Source: Pseudopithomyces maydicus
Lineage: Eukaryota; Ascomycota; Dothideomycetes; Pleosporales; Didymosphaeriaceae
DNA length: 64,000 nt
Direction: 5' to 3'
Assembly (NCBI GenBank): GCA_026873275.1
Contig: JANTUC010000006.1
Span: 496,001-560,000, forward strand
Shown here: piece after piece, positions 10,003 through 20,682 of the stretch
Layout of the letters: every line of letters starts with the position of its first letter
Numbering within the stretch: the stretch's first letter is position 1
Notes under the pieces: generated by a model
The model's database searches: none
Seen by the model: the letters and a program-made list of their open reading frames with translations, nothing else
What the model was told of the DNA's origin: nothing
Translations under genes and position numbers: made by a program

Positions 10003-11265
10003 ATGTCACTCTTTGGGAACCTTGGGTCGACAGAGAGGAAGACGGGCACTCTGTTCGGCTCTACGGCTGCCCCGCCAGGTGGTCTTTTTGGCAACTCGCA
10101 GAACCAGAACCAGCAACAGCAGCAACCAAGCCTGTTCGGAGCCAGCGCAGCCAACACGCAGCAAAATACCAACGCCGGCGGTCTGTTCGGTGGATTGGGA
10201 CAGTCGCAGCAGAACACCCAGCAGCAGCAGCAACAGCCCAACATGGGTGCTTCCGTCATGGGTGGACTGGTGCGTCCTGCGCCTTCCCTGCACCAGAGCC
10301 AAGTGCAGCAGCTACAGCAACAACAACAAGTCCTCCCAAAGCTACGCCAGTCGACGGCCGACAAGTTCACCAACATGTACATAGACGGCGCGAGTATGTA
10401 CCAAAGACCATCACAACGAGCTTTGCTAACACTATGCAGGGGAGAAGTCTGTAGTTGACCAGATGAAGACAATCGCACAGAAATGGGATTCGCAAAACCC
10501 AGAGTGCGCATTCCAGTACTACTTCTACAACGCCGTGAAACCGGAAGAGGCGCCTTTCTACGGTCCCCAGGCCCATGAGGACCACAAGAAATGGGAAGAG
10601 GCGCTGGCCAACAAGCCCAGCGAAGGCTCTATCCCTATACTGGTTCGCGGCTTCGAGGAGATGGCAGCGCGCATTCAGTACCAGGTGTTTGCTATGAACA
10701 CACTGCAGAGCCGATTGCACGAAATGAACAACTGTCTCGGCCTGATCAAGAACCAGCATGAGCTGGACACGGGGAACAGGATCACTAAGGCGAAGCAAAA
10801 GCACATCGAGCACACCCAGCGGATACTTGCGCTCGCCACCAAGGTACAAATCCTGCGGAATCGGGGTTACGCCATGGACCAGGCGGAAGAGGAGCTGAAG
10901 AAGAAGCTTGCCGAGTTGGAGAAGAAGGCGTTCGACCCTATCAATGGCGGCCGGCAAGAAGAGATCTGGGCACGTATGTCTACTGTCCGGGAGCGCGCAC
11001 AGGCATTGCAGAACGAGACGGAGAGGATGGGCAACGCGGCTGCGAGCTTGCAAGAGGGCGGAGTGCTTTCGGATGAGGACCAAGTCCAACTAGAGAAGGT
11101 GAGTCGATCGTCCCAAGTCCATAATACGTCACCAGCTAACAAGAATCACAGATCCTCAAGGGCTATGACCAACAGCTGCAGCACCTCAAGAAAATGGTTG
11201 ATGACACAAAGCAAGATTACGAGGACTGGGAGAAGGAACAGAAACAGCCTGCCAGCAGGAGATGA
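10003..11265 (+). CDS. NUP57: Nucleoporin of the NUP57/Nup54 family
   Basis: Exons are 10003-10393, 10440-11098 and 11152-11265 (introns 46 and 53 nt, with GCTAAC branches), giving 387 aa. The first 80 residues carry five LFG-type repeats (SLFG, TLFG, GLFG) separated by Gln tracts coded by CAG/CAA runs. These form the FG-repeat part that lines the nuclear pore and binds transport receptors. Residues from about 130 form the Nup54-type alpha-helical and coiled-coil region, with long Glu/Lys/Gln heptads and a short third exon that ends in a charged helix. This is the part that pairs with Nsp1 (Nup62) and Nup49 (Nup58) in the central channel trimer. The protein is shorter than yeast Nup57 because it has fewer FG repeats. 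The third exon is needed for the last helix; without it the ORF runs into meaningless sequence. Confidence 0.9.
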
Positions 11266-11690
11266 GCATCATGTCATACATAGTGTACGATATAATCACC
11301 GACCATATTTCGGGTCAAACATTCGACGGAGCAGGGTTTCTTTGGGGCGGAGTCACAACGGGAACGTCCTTGCATTTAGGTCACAGAGGGTGCTGAGCTT
11401 GATTTCAAAAGGCCGGCATCTTTTTTTAGAGGACTTTGAAAAGCAGCATGAGCACATGGAGCTCCGCAGGCATTCTCGCGTGCGGATTTGGATTCATCTA
11501 TCAGATTTTGTAGCCGTCGATACCAGAGCAAATCGCTCAATGCCAGCCTGATATGCTCCTCTATTCACAGTGTTGATACAGTGTCGTTTCGTTATAATAC
11601 AAGGTCGATGTACCCCGTCCATGGATGAACGCCATTAAAGTTTGTGCAGTCGGGAAATGGTAGATGCCGAAGTCAGCCTCGCTCAGGAGC
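11266..11690. other. Convergent intergenic region
   Basis: This is the 3' space between NUP57 and TOM5. The frame stays open past the NUP57 second exon here, but it reads as intron and UTR rather than protein. Confidence 0.5.
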
Positions 11691-11940
11691 TTAGACGAGC
11701 TTGCGAGCGAAGTCGATGAGGAAAGGAGCTGTGTCTAATCAGCCGCTGGTCGGGGAGCAGGGTCGCTGTTACCTACACAGGTAGAGCACGACAGCGGAGG
11801 CGGCCGTCCACTTGATGTCGCTCAATGTCTGGGCTTCGGCGCGCTCGAGCTCGGCCTTGGAGGGTTGGGGTGGTGCTGGATGCTTCGTTAGACCTTCATC
11901 CCGTGTCTCGTCTGCCAATCGGGTACCTACCTCCGAACAT
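11691..11940 (-). CDS. TOM5: Mitochondrial import receptor small subunit Tom5, 48 aa
   Basis: This tiny gene is split into three exons: 11940-11931 (10 nt), 11875-11777 and 11728-11691, with introns of 54 and 48 nt and a GTCTAAC branch in the first. The joined 147 nt code for 48 residues beginning MFG, then a Pro-rich stretch, an acidic/Ala helix and one membrane segment ending in SPFLIDFARKLV. Fungal Tom5 is a tail-anchored subunit of the TOM complex in the outer membrane with this layout and length: MFG start, acidic cytosolic helix, single C-terminal TM with a conserved Ser-Pro. It helps pass preproteins to the Tom40 channel. The exon boundaries are supported because all three phases agree and the stop falls at once after the anchor. 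It is too short and too fragmented for ORF-based finding. Confidence 0.85.
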
Positions 11941-12873
11941 GATGGTAGTTTAGGCGGTATTATGTACAAATGGCGGTGGGGTGCTTTGTACAGCGGGTGA
12001 GATGACGTTCTTCTCCGCGATGCGATCGTAAAAGTTTACGCAAACAGAAGCATGGATGTCGGCGGAAGCGCCGTGCGTTTCACCGATGTGATCACGTGTA
12101 AGCGTGCTCGCCCTAGTCCGTGTTCCTAAGATCGGGGATGGGGAACGATTGTCAGCCCCTGAGTTAGAGGTTTCTCGCGCGTACGCACTATTCTGGCCAA
12201 CTGCATTGTTGGAAGACGGCTGTCGCGCCATGGGGGCTGAGCTGCAGGGCTGATCGTAATAATTAGAATTCGAGCCGGGTGCCTGTCTGATGTGCTAGCT
12301 CGAGGCTTGCAGCTTCAGCTGTGCTCGAAACATACTATGCAGTCCATCAATATGGAAGCCTTCCGAGGAAGCCTGAGTGGCCCGAAGATATGCAAATACA
12401 TGACGACTTCAAGCCACTTGCTGTGGGTAATAGTACTAATTTATTCTGGGGTTTTGTGGGCCACCGAGTGCCCTCAGGCAGGCTGTCAGGTAGCACCGAC
12501 CACGCCGTAGGACTTCGGTTTTGTACAATGGAGAACTTACGATTGTGAGAGCGCGACTGCGAGACAAGGCGTAGCATCTACACAAGAGTACAAGTTAAAT
12601 GTTCGCTTTCTCACCTTGCATCTCTTGCAATCTGTTTCCAAGATTTGTCTGGGGTTCTTTAGTACCTAGCGTGAGATTATAGCGACTTCCTCGACCTATC
12701 CGTACCTGCATATAACCAACGACGCGCGGAGTGATCGACGCATCCTACACATAAGCACTTATTATATACGTGCTGCGCTGCTCCACGCAGCCTGATTCTA
12801 CCCCAGCGTTCTTTTGTCGCTGGCCACCTTCCTTTTGAATCACACATCTCTCTTTCCTAGGTAAATTGTCAAG
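11941..12873. other. Divergent intergenic region
   Basis: About 0.93 kb between TOM5 (-) and the GH55 gene (+). A minus ORF at 11950-12231 has no coding features. The right end holds the GH55 promoter. Confidence 0.5.
12762..12769 (+). promoter_or_regulatory. Possible TATA box of the GH55 gene
   Basis: TTATATAC lies about 105 bases before the ATG at 12874. Inducible secreted-enzyme genes often have a TATA box, so it is a plausible candidate. Confidence 0.4.
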
Positions 12874-15501
12874 ATGCCGTCACTCGCTTCAACCTTCTAC
12901 TTTCTTTCTTGCGGGGTGAGTGCAGCGTTGCTCGACAACCAGTATCGCAATGCTCCCGTGCGCAGAGACTACATCACCCCGACAGATACATACAGCGAGG
13001 TTATTCCACCTCCTCAGCCGACTGGTGGTGTAACTCCTGGATATGGAAGTGATGGTCCCTGCGGTGCGTCATTCTGGATGGAGCAGGTTGCTCACCAGGG
13101 CATCGCTTCCTTCAACAACGACACCTCTTACAAGGTTTTCCGAAATGTAAAAGACTACGGGGCTGTAGGTGATGGTATCACGGACGATACAGCCGCTATC
13201 CAGAAAGCTATCTCCGATGGCAATAGGTGTGCCCCGACAGTCTGCAAATCGACCACTAGGACGCCAGCTACGGTCTACTTCCCGGGGGGAACGTATCTAA
13301 TTTCGGAAGCGATCATTGATTATTATTATACTCAGATAATCGGGAACCCCAACTGTTTGCCGACTATCAAGGCGAGCGCAAACTTCACAACCGTGAATGT
13401 GGATGGCGATGACATTGGATACCTGATCGATGCAAGCCCATACGGTGCCAACGGCCTGGGCTTTGGCGCTACAAATACCTTCTTCCGCCAGATCAGGAAC
13501 ATCATTCTGGATTCGACGAATGTGAAGCCGAGGACAATCTTGCGAGGAATCCATTGGCCTACTGCGCAGACGACCTCGCTCCAGAACGTGGTTTTCGATA
13601 TGGCAGTCGGAAATGGAACGAGACATGAGGGTCTGTTCATCGAAGAGGGCTCCGGTGGATTCATGAACGATCTCGTATTCCGGGGAGGACATTATGGCTT
13701 GAATGTGGGCAACCAGCAATTTACGATGAGAAACTTGTCCTTCAGCAACGTGGACACGGCTATCAACCAGCTGTGGGACTGGGGCTGGACATACAAAGGT
13801 ATCTCGATCGACAACTGCCGCGTCGGTCTGAACATGTCCTCCTTGAACGGAGATGGAGGCCTAACCGTTGGGTCGATAACGCTTCTCGACAGCTCTATCA
13901 CCAACACTGAGATTGGCATAGCTACCAGCCGCACTGAGAACTCTCAGCCTGCCAGTGCTGGTGCTGTATATCTGGAGAATGTCAAACTCGGAAATGTTGA
14001 TCAAGCCATTGTTGGGCGCAACGGGACTGTACTTGCTGGATCTTCCTCGACCGCTGTCATCGATGCGTGGGCAGATGGACATAGGTATCAGCCCTCTTTC
14101 CCTCTGGGACCTGACGTGAAAACACCTCTGGCTCCGGAGAATGCCCGCGGGTCCATTGCTGCTAGCAGGAGACCTGAAAGTCTCCTAGATGCTTCCGGCA
14201 AATACTATGAGCGCTCCAAACCACAATACCAGGAACTGTCGGCCGATCAGTTCCTCAGTGCTCGAACATTGGGCGCGAAGGGAGATGGTAAATCTGATGA
14301 TACGAAGGCACTAAATGAGGCTATCAAGCAGGCTAAAACGGAGGGTAAGGTGCTCTTCCTCGATGCTGGTTACTACAAGGTCTCTGGCACCATCTATGTC
14401 CCTGCTGGATCGAAGATTGTCGGCGAAGCTCTTTCATCTGTGTTCCTGGCCAACGGTCCTTTCTTCTCCGACATGAGCAACCCGAAGCCCGTTGTGCAAA
14501 TTGGAAAACAGGGCGAGCAAGGCTCCATCGAGTGGTCTGATTGCTTCGTTAGCACCCAAGGTCCCAATCCAGGAGCCATTCTCATCGAATACAATCTCTA
14601 CAGCACCGAAGCTCCGGCGGGCTTGTGGGATGTTCACACGCGTATTGGAGGGTTCGCGGGTTCGCACTTGCAGCAGGAACAGTGTATTAAGACTCCTGAT
14701 GAGACCATCACCTCGGAGAACCTCAAGAAGGAGTGCATTGCATCATACCTCTCGTTGCACATCACCCCTTGGGCAAGCGGTCTCTACATGGAGAACAACT
14801 GGCTTTGGGTCGCCGATCACGACTTGGATGACTCCCTCAACAACAACACCCAGATCACCATTTATGCCGGCCGCGGTCTCCTAGACCAATCTACGCAAGG
14901 AAGAGTCTGGCTCGTTGGCACGGCAGTCGAGCACCATGTTAAGTATGAGTATCAATTTGTTGATACAAGGGACGTATTCATGGGACAAATACAAACGGAG
15001 ACAGCGTAAGTGACCGAATTTCCCTTATCATGATGATAATCTAACAGTATTCCCAGGTACTACCAACCCAACCCAGCAGCCACCATCCCCTTCCCCGCCA
15101 ACCCCGCCTTGTTCGACCCCGCCTTGTTCGACCCCGTCTTCGACACCACCCCTGCACCCAACAAGACGTCCAACGCCACCTACCCCATCTCTCCCAACAA
15201 CGCAGACGGCTGGGGTCTCCGCATCGTGCGCTCATCTAACCTCCTTGTCTACGGCGCAGGTCTCTACTCTTTCTTCGACAACTACAGCACAAAGTGCTCA
15301 GACGTGGCGTCCGAAGGCGTGTGTCAGACGCGCATCGTCAGCATTGAAGGTGACAAGCTTAGCCACGATATCAGTATTTACAACCTGAACACGGTCGGGA
15401 CTACGTGGATGGTTACGAGGGATGGCGTGGATCTTGTGGCGAACGCGGACAATAATAGTACTTATGTTGATGGGGTGAATTTGTTTAGGATTGGAGAGTA
15501 A
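12874..15501 (+). CDS. Secreted exo-beta-1,3-glucanase, glycoside hydrolase family 55
   Basis: Exons are 12874-15005 and 15057-15501, with one 51-nt intron (GTAAGT, a CTAAC, then CCCAG), giving 858 aa. A hydrophobic leader of about 18 residues indicates secretion. The protein shows the GH55 architecture of two beta-helix (pectate-lyase-like) domains. Each opens with an ALGAKGDGKSDDT-type block: V-K-D-Y-G-A-V-G-D-G-I-T-D-D-T near residue 91-105 and its second copy near residue 468-482. Family members release glucose from the non-reducing ends of beta-1,3-glucan, in fungal wall turnover or in attack on other fungi and callose. The length is typical. A small in-frame duplication (ALFDPALFDP, about 15109-15138) sits just after the intron in a linker. 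The exact catalytic acid was not assigned from sequence alone. Confidence 0.9.
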
Positions 15502-16000
15502 GGAGAGTGAATTGATGTAGGATATAGGGCATCGCGTTTATGTGCTTGATGTACTGGTTGAAAAACTTGGTCTATGGGGTAATTTGTTTAATATTCTCGT
15601 ATATATATTCTATAAAAAATGGCAATTAGCGGCCGCTTTGAAGGGCTCGATATCTGAACAGTCACTTTGAGAACTCTAGAGGTTCAATCAAAAACCACTC
15701 GCAATATGGCATGTGCATCTAGTCGGCTACTCTGCTGCTACTTCTCCCAAAAAACTAAAACACATGACGCACAACTCCAGTGAGAATACATGCTGCTTAG
15801 ATACGGAATGAGAAGTTGCGAATCACGTGCAAAGCAGGAGCCAATACGGTTCAAAGAGGTAACTGCACATGTCGACTCAGCATCTAATCTTTCCTCTACA
15901 TTTTTGCTTTTCGCAGATTTCTGCCACACGACGCAGAATCAATCGGCCCATCGATAACTTGATTTGTCCCACCGACGCAAACCAGGCATCGTACGCCACA
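15502..16000. other. Intergenic region with a possible 5' UTR intron of the next gene
   Basis: A GAG/GTAACT donor near 15859 and a pyrimidine-rich TTTTCGCAG acceptor near 15916 would make an intron of about 60 nt in the leader of the 16-kb gene. Otherwise nothing is seen. Confidence 0.35.
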
Positions 16001-16475
16001 ATGTCTCCACCCTAGCTCCGCGAACAAATCCTCGGTGCGTCATAACGCCTCCCTCTCACGTAGGTCCCGAAAATTAACAACGCCAGCGAACGCCCGTCAA
16101 ATCTTCTACACGCAGAAACCCGCTAGTCTGGACTTCATAACTGGCCGCTACGCTGTCGCCCTTGTACCTGCATCTCTGTCCGGTACCCCTGGCAGGCCTG
16201 AATATACAAGCGTCCAATATATGTACTATGCCCATGTATATTCTAGGGGGACGACGAACAATGGCGATGCCCTCGCGATGATCTTGGTACATGGACCACC
16301 GGTTACAGGCACGGTGGAAGATGCTATGGTTGAGTTGTCAAAAGCCGTCGAAGTATAGAGACATACACTCGGACGACAAGCTTTGACTAACGGAGTGCTA
16401 TAGGACCTAGTGTATAAGAATGTTGCGGCCAAAAACTACGAAAAGGAGTTGTCTAGTGGGAAGAATGTACTATAG
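16001..16475 (+). pseudogene. Small unknown gene (about 123 codons) with a stop at codon 5
   Basis: A consistent three-exon model exists: 16001-16034, 16087-16352 and 16404-16475, with introns of 52 and 51 nt that have TTAAC and GACTAAC branches and AG ends. The phases agree and the last exon ends in TAG. In this model the ATG is followed by Ser-Pro-Pro and then TAG at 16013-16015, after which LREQILANARQIF continues smoothly. The product would be a small soluble protein with an aromatic middle and a Lys/Glu-rich C-terminal helix; I do not recognise it. Alternatives: an upstream start (for example an ATG near 15808) spliced with CCCTAG as acceptor would bypass the stop, or the stop is a real nonsense mutation. 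I list it as a possible pseudogene because the simplest start is dead, but exons 2 and 3 look maintained. Confidence 0.5.
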
Positions 16476-17819
16476 AGTAAGTGTGGGACTAGATGTGGTT
16501 GCTCTGTTCGGGCTGTGATGGGCTGTCACATTGAGCGGATCGAAGGTAGACCGGTAACTTAGTTCTTCGCGGGCCGTACATTAGACAGCTGTAGCAGTTA
16601 TACTAAACTACGCTATGTGTAGCTTAAAGCCATTCGATAGTGATGGTCGCAAATAGACCTGTCTAATTCGTCCCAAATTCAACGTTAGGGAGAGTGTCTC
16701 CCCCATATGGATTGCTGATAAGATTAATCACTACCATTGACCAGAGTTCTCGTGCGTTCAATGGTACCGAAGTCTTCCTAACGGTGACTAGGGTTATTCG
16801 GTTTCGCTTTGGATCGACAGAGGGTCCCAAATTATTGAGATCTTCTGGCAGGTACATCTGAAACATACAGTCGAAGAACCCTTGCAGTTTGCTACATGCT
16901 GTGCTTTATGCCTCCTACATTCGCGCATTGCGGTACAAACCCACGTGGAGGCGAAAAATATCAATTGCGTACTATGGGATTGCTGCGTTTAAGGTTCCTC
17001 TAATTCTCAACGTCGTCCGGTTCACTAATGAAAGTTTAACGTCACGGAACCCATGGCTTGTGCAGCTTGGATTTAGGTTTGTGGAGGCGGTGCCATGGGC
17101 ATGGGTGGGCATAGAGGATCCTATATGATCGTCATATCTTCGAGGGACATGGATCCAAATAAAGATCGGAGGGTAATTAAGGGGTTACGGCAGGGTGGTG
17201 GTAAAAAAACAAATGCCAATATCCGCAGGATAGGACGTTGCATTTTGGGCCAGCCAACGCACACCATGGCGTCGAGGCTAGCCTGTTTCTTCACCACGGC
17301 CGTGCACGGGCCAAACGGGGGAATACCGTTCCGTCTCTGTGGCCTCAGTTCTCCAACCACAGCCATCTGGCTGCAGATCGAAACAGGGAAGGTGTCGTGT
17401 TTCGTATCCATTCCCTGCTCGTGGACACCTCCCACCGCTTCGGCACGCACGCACTAGGACATGGTCGTGGTCATGTCGCCCAAGCGGCTAGATTCATCTC
17501 CCTGCACCACCCGCAGCCGGGACGTCTAGCCAACGAAGGCCCATCGCGCGGACGTCAAGCGTCCTTGCAGTGCTCCGTGTAACCTGTCGGTGATGAGCGA
17601 CTGCGACTGCCTAAGAGCTAAGCTATAATGCAGTGCCTAGGCTGGCCCAAGACATTCATTCGCTAGATTGAAAGAGTGCGGCGTGTGTTCGCCGACTGCA
17701 TCCTTCGTCCCTATTATGCTGTAGCCTCGCCCGCTAGGACCTCGAGTGTCTTAATTCTCCGGCTTTGGCGAGGACTCCGATAAGTTCTTTTCTCATCGGA
17801 TCCGCTGAAATCCATTCGA
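16476..17819. other. Intergenic region, no gene seen
   Basis: About 1.3 kb. Several short ORFs on both strands lack coding character. It must contain the permease promoter, but I see no clear TATA box. Confidence 0.45.
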
Positions 17820-19783
17820 ATGTGGTCACGTCTCGGTTCGACCTCGTCCACAATGTCGTCGAGGCGGACAGTCTTGAGGTAGGTGGCTTGTCCCAAGAAT
17901 CGCACAGCTCAGCTAACGCGTCCGTGTAGCAAGCACCTGAAGGAGCGTCATGTTAACATGATCTCCTTCAGCGCCTGCATAGGCTTTGGATTGTTCCTGA
18001 ATACGGGAAAGGTCATCTATCTGGCTGGACCAGGAATGGCTCTCGTCGCTGTCGTTCTTGGATGCTCGATGATGTGGAGTGTAATTGCCTGCCTAGGAGA
18101 GATGACCGCCTTGTTTCCCGTACCTGGACCGCTTTTCGAATTTCCTGGAAGATTCATAGACGCAGCAGTTGGGTACGCGACCGGGTGGATGACCTGGAGC
18201 GCGTGGATTGTCATCTTGGCTGCCGAGATTCAAGCAGTGGCCCAACTCTGGAAATTTCGATTCGACCCCGAATATCTAAAATCCGTGGGGTATCCAGATG
18301 AGCAATTGGGATGGAGCACAGAAAATTACAGTCCTGCAGTCTGGGTTTTCCTGTTCTTGCTCCTGGTTTTACTCATCAATTTTCTTCCAGTGCGACAATA
18401 TGGCCAGTTGGAGTACATTTTTGGCGTGATCAAGTTGACTTTTATCTCCTTCCTGATCGCATTCAACATTATCCTGTCCGGCATGCAAAAAGTTTACCAC
18501 TCGAACCATTTCTGGACATGGAATGCACCTTGGGGTTTTGCTTCGAAAGGCATGGTAATACATCCTACTACGGCAAATCCGACAAGCCCGGATGCAATGG
18601 TCACGGGTGATTTAGGTCATTTCCTGGGTCTGTGGACAGCCATTACTACCTGCGTGTTTTCTTTCGTTGGGTTCGAGGCAATTGCGGTGACAGCACCAGA
18701 AAACAAAGATCTCGAAAAGTACGAGACAATTAAGATTGCGACGAAGAAACTCACTATGCGTATATCTATTCTCTACATACTAGGCACGTTTGTTGGCGGC
18801 TTGAACGTTCCATGTAAGTCGGTGGTCTTTGGTGGGGACAAGGATTGGTGCTGATTGTTTCTAAGATGATGACCCGAACCTTATCAACATCCAAATCAAC
18901 GCTGTTCGCGCAGGACAGAACAGTGTCTTTGTGCTTGCAGCTGTCAGGAACCACATACGAGTATTCCCGTCCGTCTTCAATGGCTTTTTTGTCTTTGCAG
19001 CGACAACTTCAGGAATTAATGCGCTCTACACTTCTAGCCGACTCCTTCATGCGCTAGCAAGCATTCCGGAAGCGTGGCCACTATGGTTCCAGAACTACAG
19101 GAGGCGACTAGAAAGAGTGACGGATGCGGGCGTTCCTTTGGGCACGGTCTGTGTTTCTTGGTGCTTTGGACTGATGGCCTTCCTCGCGATCAAGCCATTC
19201 CCATCTGTTATATTGGGGCGAATGACCAACAATGCGGTGATATCAGAGCTTATCTGCTACACGATGATCTGCCTCTCGTACACGCAGTTTTACCACAAGA
19301 TCAAATCGGCGGCGGCCGACCACACACTGGAGAACCGCAGCGCGTTCAACCGGGACGACAAGCAGTATCCGTACCGAACGCACGGACAGCTGTTCCGTGC
19401 GTGGTACGGTTTCTTCTTTTGCTTATTGCTGATTATCTTCAACAACTGGCGGGCGTTTGTGCCTCCTTTCTCATCCCCGGATTTTTTCGCATCCTACGTC
19501 GGGGTATGTTGCAGACACTCCTCTGGGATTTAGGCATGACTGACGTTGCACTTAGGTTGTCGTGTTTCTCGCCATCATCGCGGCATATCATGTCAGGTCT
19601 GACGGGTGGAATCCGCTCAAGTGGCGGCGCAATGCCTCGATGCAGATCCACCGGCCTCCGCCCAAGGTCGTGGTCCCTGGCCGCAGACGAGGCCAGTTGG
19701 AGTTCCCCAATCCGAAGATGCCAGTCTGGCAGGAAGACAACGCAAAGGCGCTTGTCGCTTTCATCTGGGGCTGGCTCAAATGA
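17820..19783 (+). CDS. Amino-acid permease, fungal YAT/AAP family
   Basis: Exons are 17820-17878, 17930-18813, 18866-19503 and 19556-19783, with introns of 50-52 nt. All phases agree and give 602 aa from the ATG at 17820 (591 from the in-frame ATG at 17853). The protein is a 12-segment APC-superfamily plasma-membrane transporter. The first segment follows KERHVNMISFSACIGFGLF, matching the RHVQMIA..IGTGLF signature of yeast-type amino-acid permeases. Later come a GYATGWMTW block, a VGFEAIAVTAPEN block and a cytosolic C-tail ending in a WGWLK-like aromatic end. The substrate cannot be deduced. The N-terminal cytosolic tail is only about 30 residues, short for the family (often 50-90), so a further 5' exon may be missing. 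The third-exon acceptor (CTAAG) is weak but is the one that keeps the frame. Confidence 0.85.
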
Positions 19784-20682
19784 GGAAGAGGATCGGTCTC
19801 GCCTCGTGCTAGCGCCGTTGGGGTGTGTATGTAGAAATTAGAATAGGTAGATAGTGCACGATGCTGTTACCAACGGCACAGATAAGAGCACCTCACGCTG
19901 GGCCTTTTTGTTCGATAAGTGCCGTGATCGCCCTGAGCAAGCCAGGCAGGGTGCAGAGGGCATGTCCCGAGGTCCGTGGTGGTGGTGGTGGTGGTGATCG
20001 ACCGGCCGATCCGCAACCGGACCAGGAAGTCATCTCGCGCGAAATAGACCTGTTCTGTGTCTCAGCCAGGCTGGCTGCCGTCACATACGTACCAAACCTT
20101 GCCAGCTGCCCAACGCGGCCGAGGTGGGGTATGTCACACACACGTGACCAGGCCTCTGCCCAGGCCTGGAGGTGCCCTCCCTGGCTGGCGTGGACCGGTC
20201 AGACGAACGTGGCCGCCCGTACGCTTGGAAGCAGGTCTGCAGTGGCCGCACCGCCCGTCGTTAGCTACAGTCGGACTGCCCGTGCTATAATTACTGCTCG
20301 GTTCGGCGAGGGTGCTCGAATCGGTCCATGTGCGTGTGGCGCGCTCCCAGGTGCTTGTCCCATTCCGCTAGGTTCATTACATTACATACACACCCTAGTC
20401 GCCTCTGATGCTTGCACACCCAACCGCGCACGCCCAAGCATCAACCTGCCGTACGTCCTCGCTCGGGATGGGCGGCCAAGACTGACACACTCTCCGTCCA
20501 CTCGGCCACAATTGTTGCACGCTCGCAGGCAGCAGAGCCCGCTCGAGACCACGCTTTCGAGAGGCCATTCTGTGTCTCCCGTCATGCATCTTCCCACAAT
20601 CCACTTGCCTTCTGCGTTGCCCTTCCCTGGTTTCGTATCCCGCGCCCCGAAGCGCTGATCCGCTTCTCGTCGCTCCGCGTCA
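19784..20682. other. Intergenic region, GC-rich
   Basis: About 0.9 kb. A long plus ORF (19861-20658) is rich in Arg/Pro/Ala and reads as composition, not protein. It contains the (GGT)6 run and the promoter of the next gene. Confidence 0.45.
19978..19995. repeat. (GGT)6 microsatellite
   Basis: Six perfect GGT units in the intergenic region. Confidence 0.9.

Noticed and set aside
11950..12231. Minus-strand ORF of 93 aa upstream of TOM5
   Set aside because: No domain, no signal peptide, and it lies where the TOM5 promoter and leader should be.
17121..17450. Minus-strand ORF of 109 aa before the permease
   Set aside because: Mixed composition without any motif; an overlapping plus ORF is equally open.
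19861..20658. Plus ORF of 265 aa before the 20.7-kb gene
   Set aside because: Arg/Pro/Ala/His-rich, follows GC composition, no conserved-looking block, and several competing frames are open.
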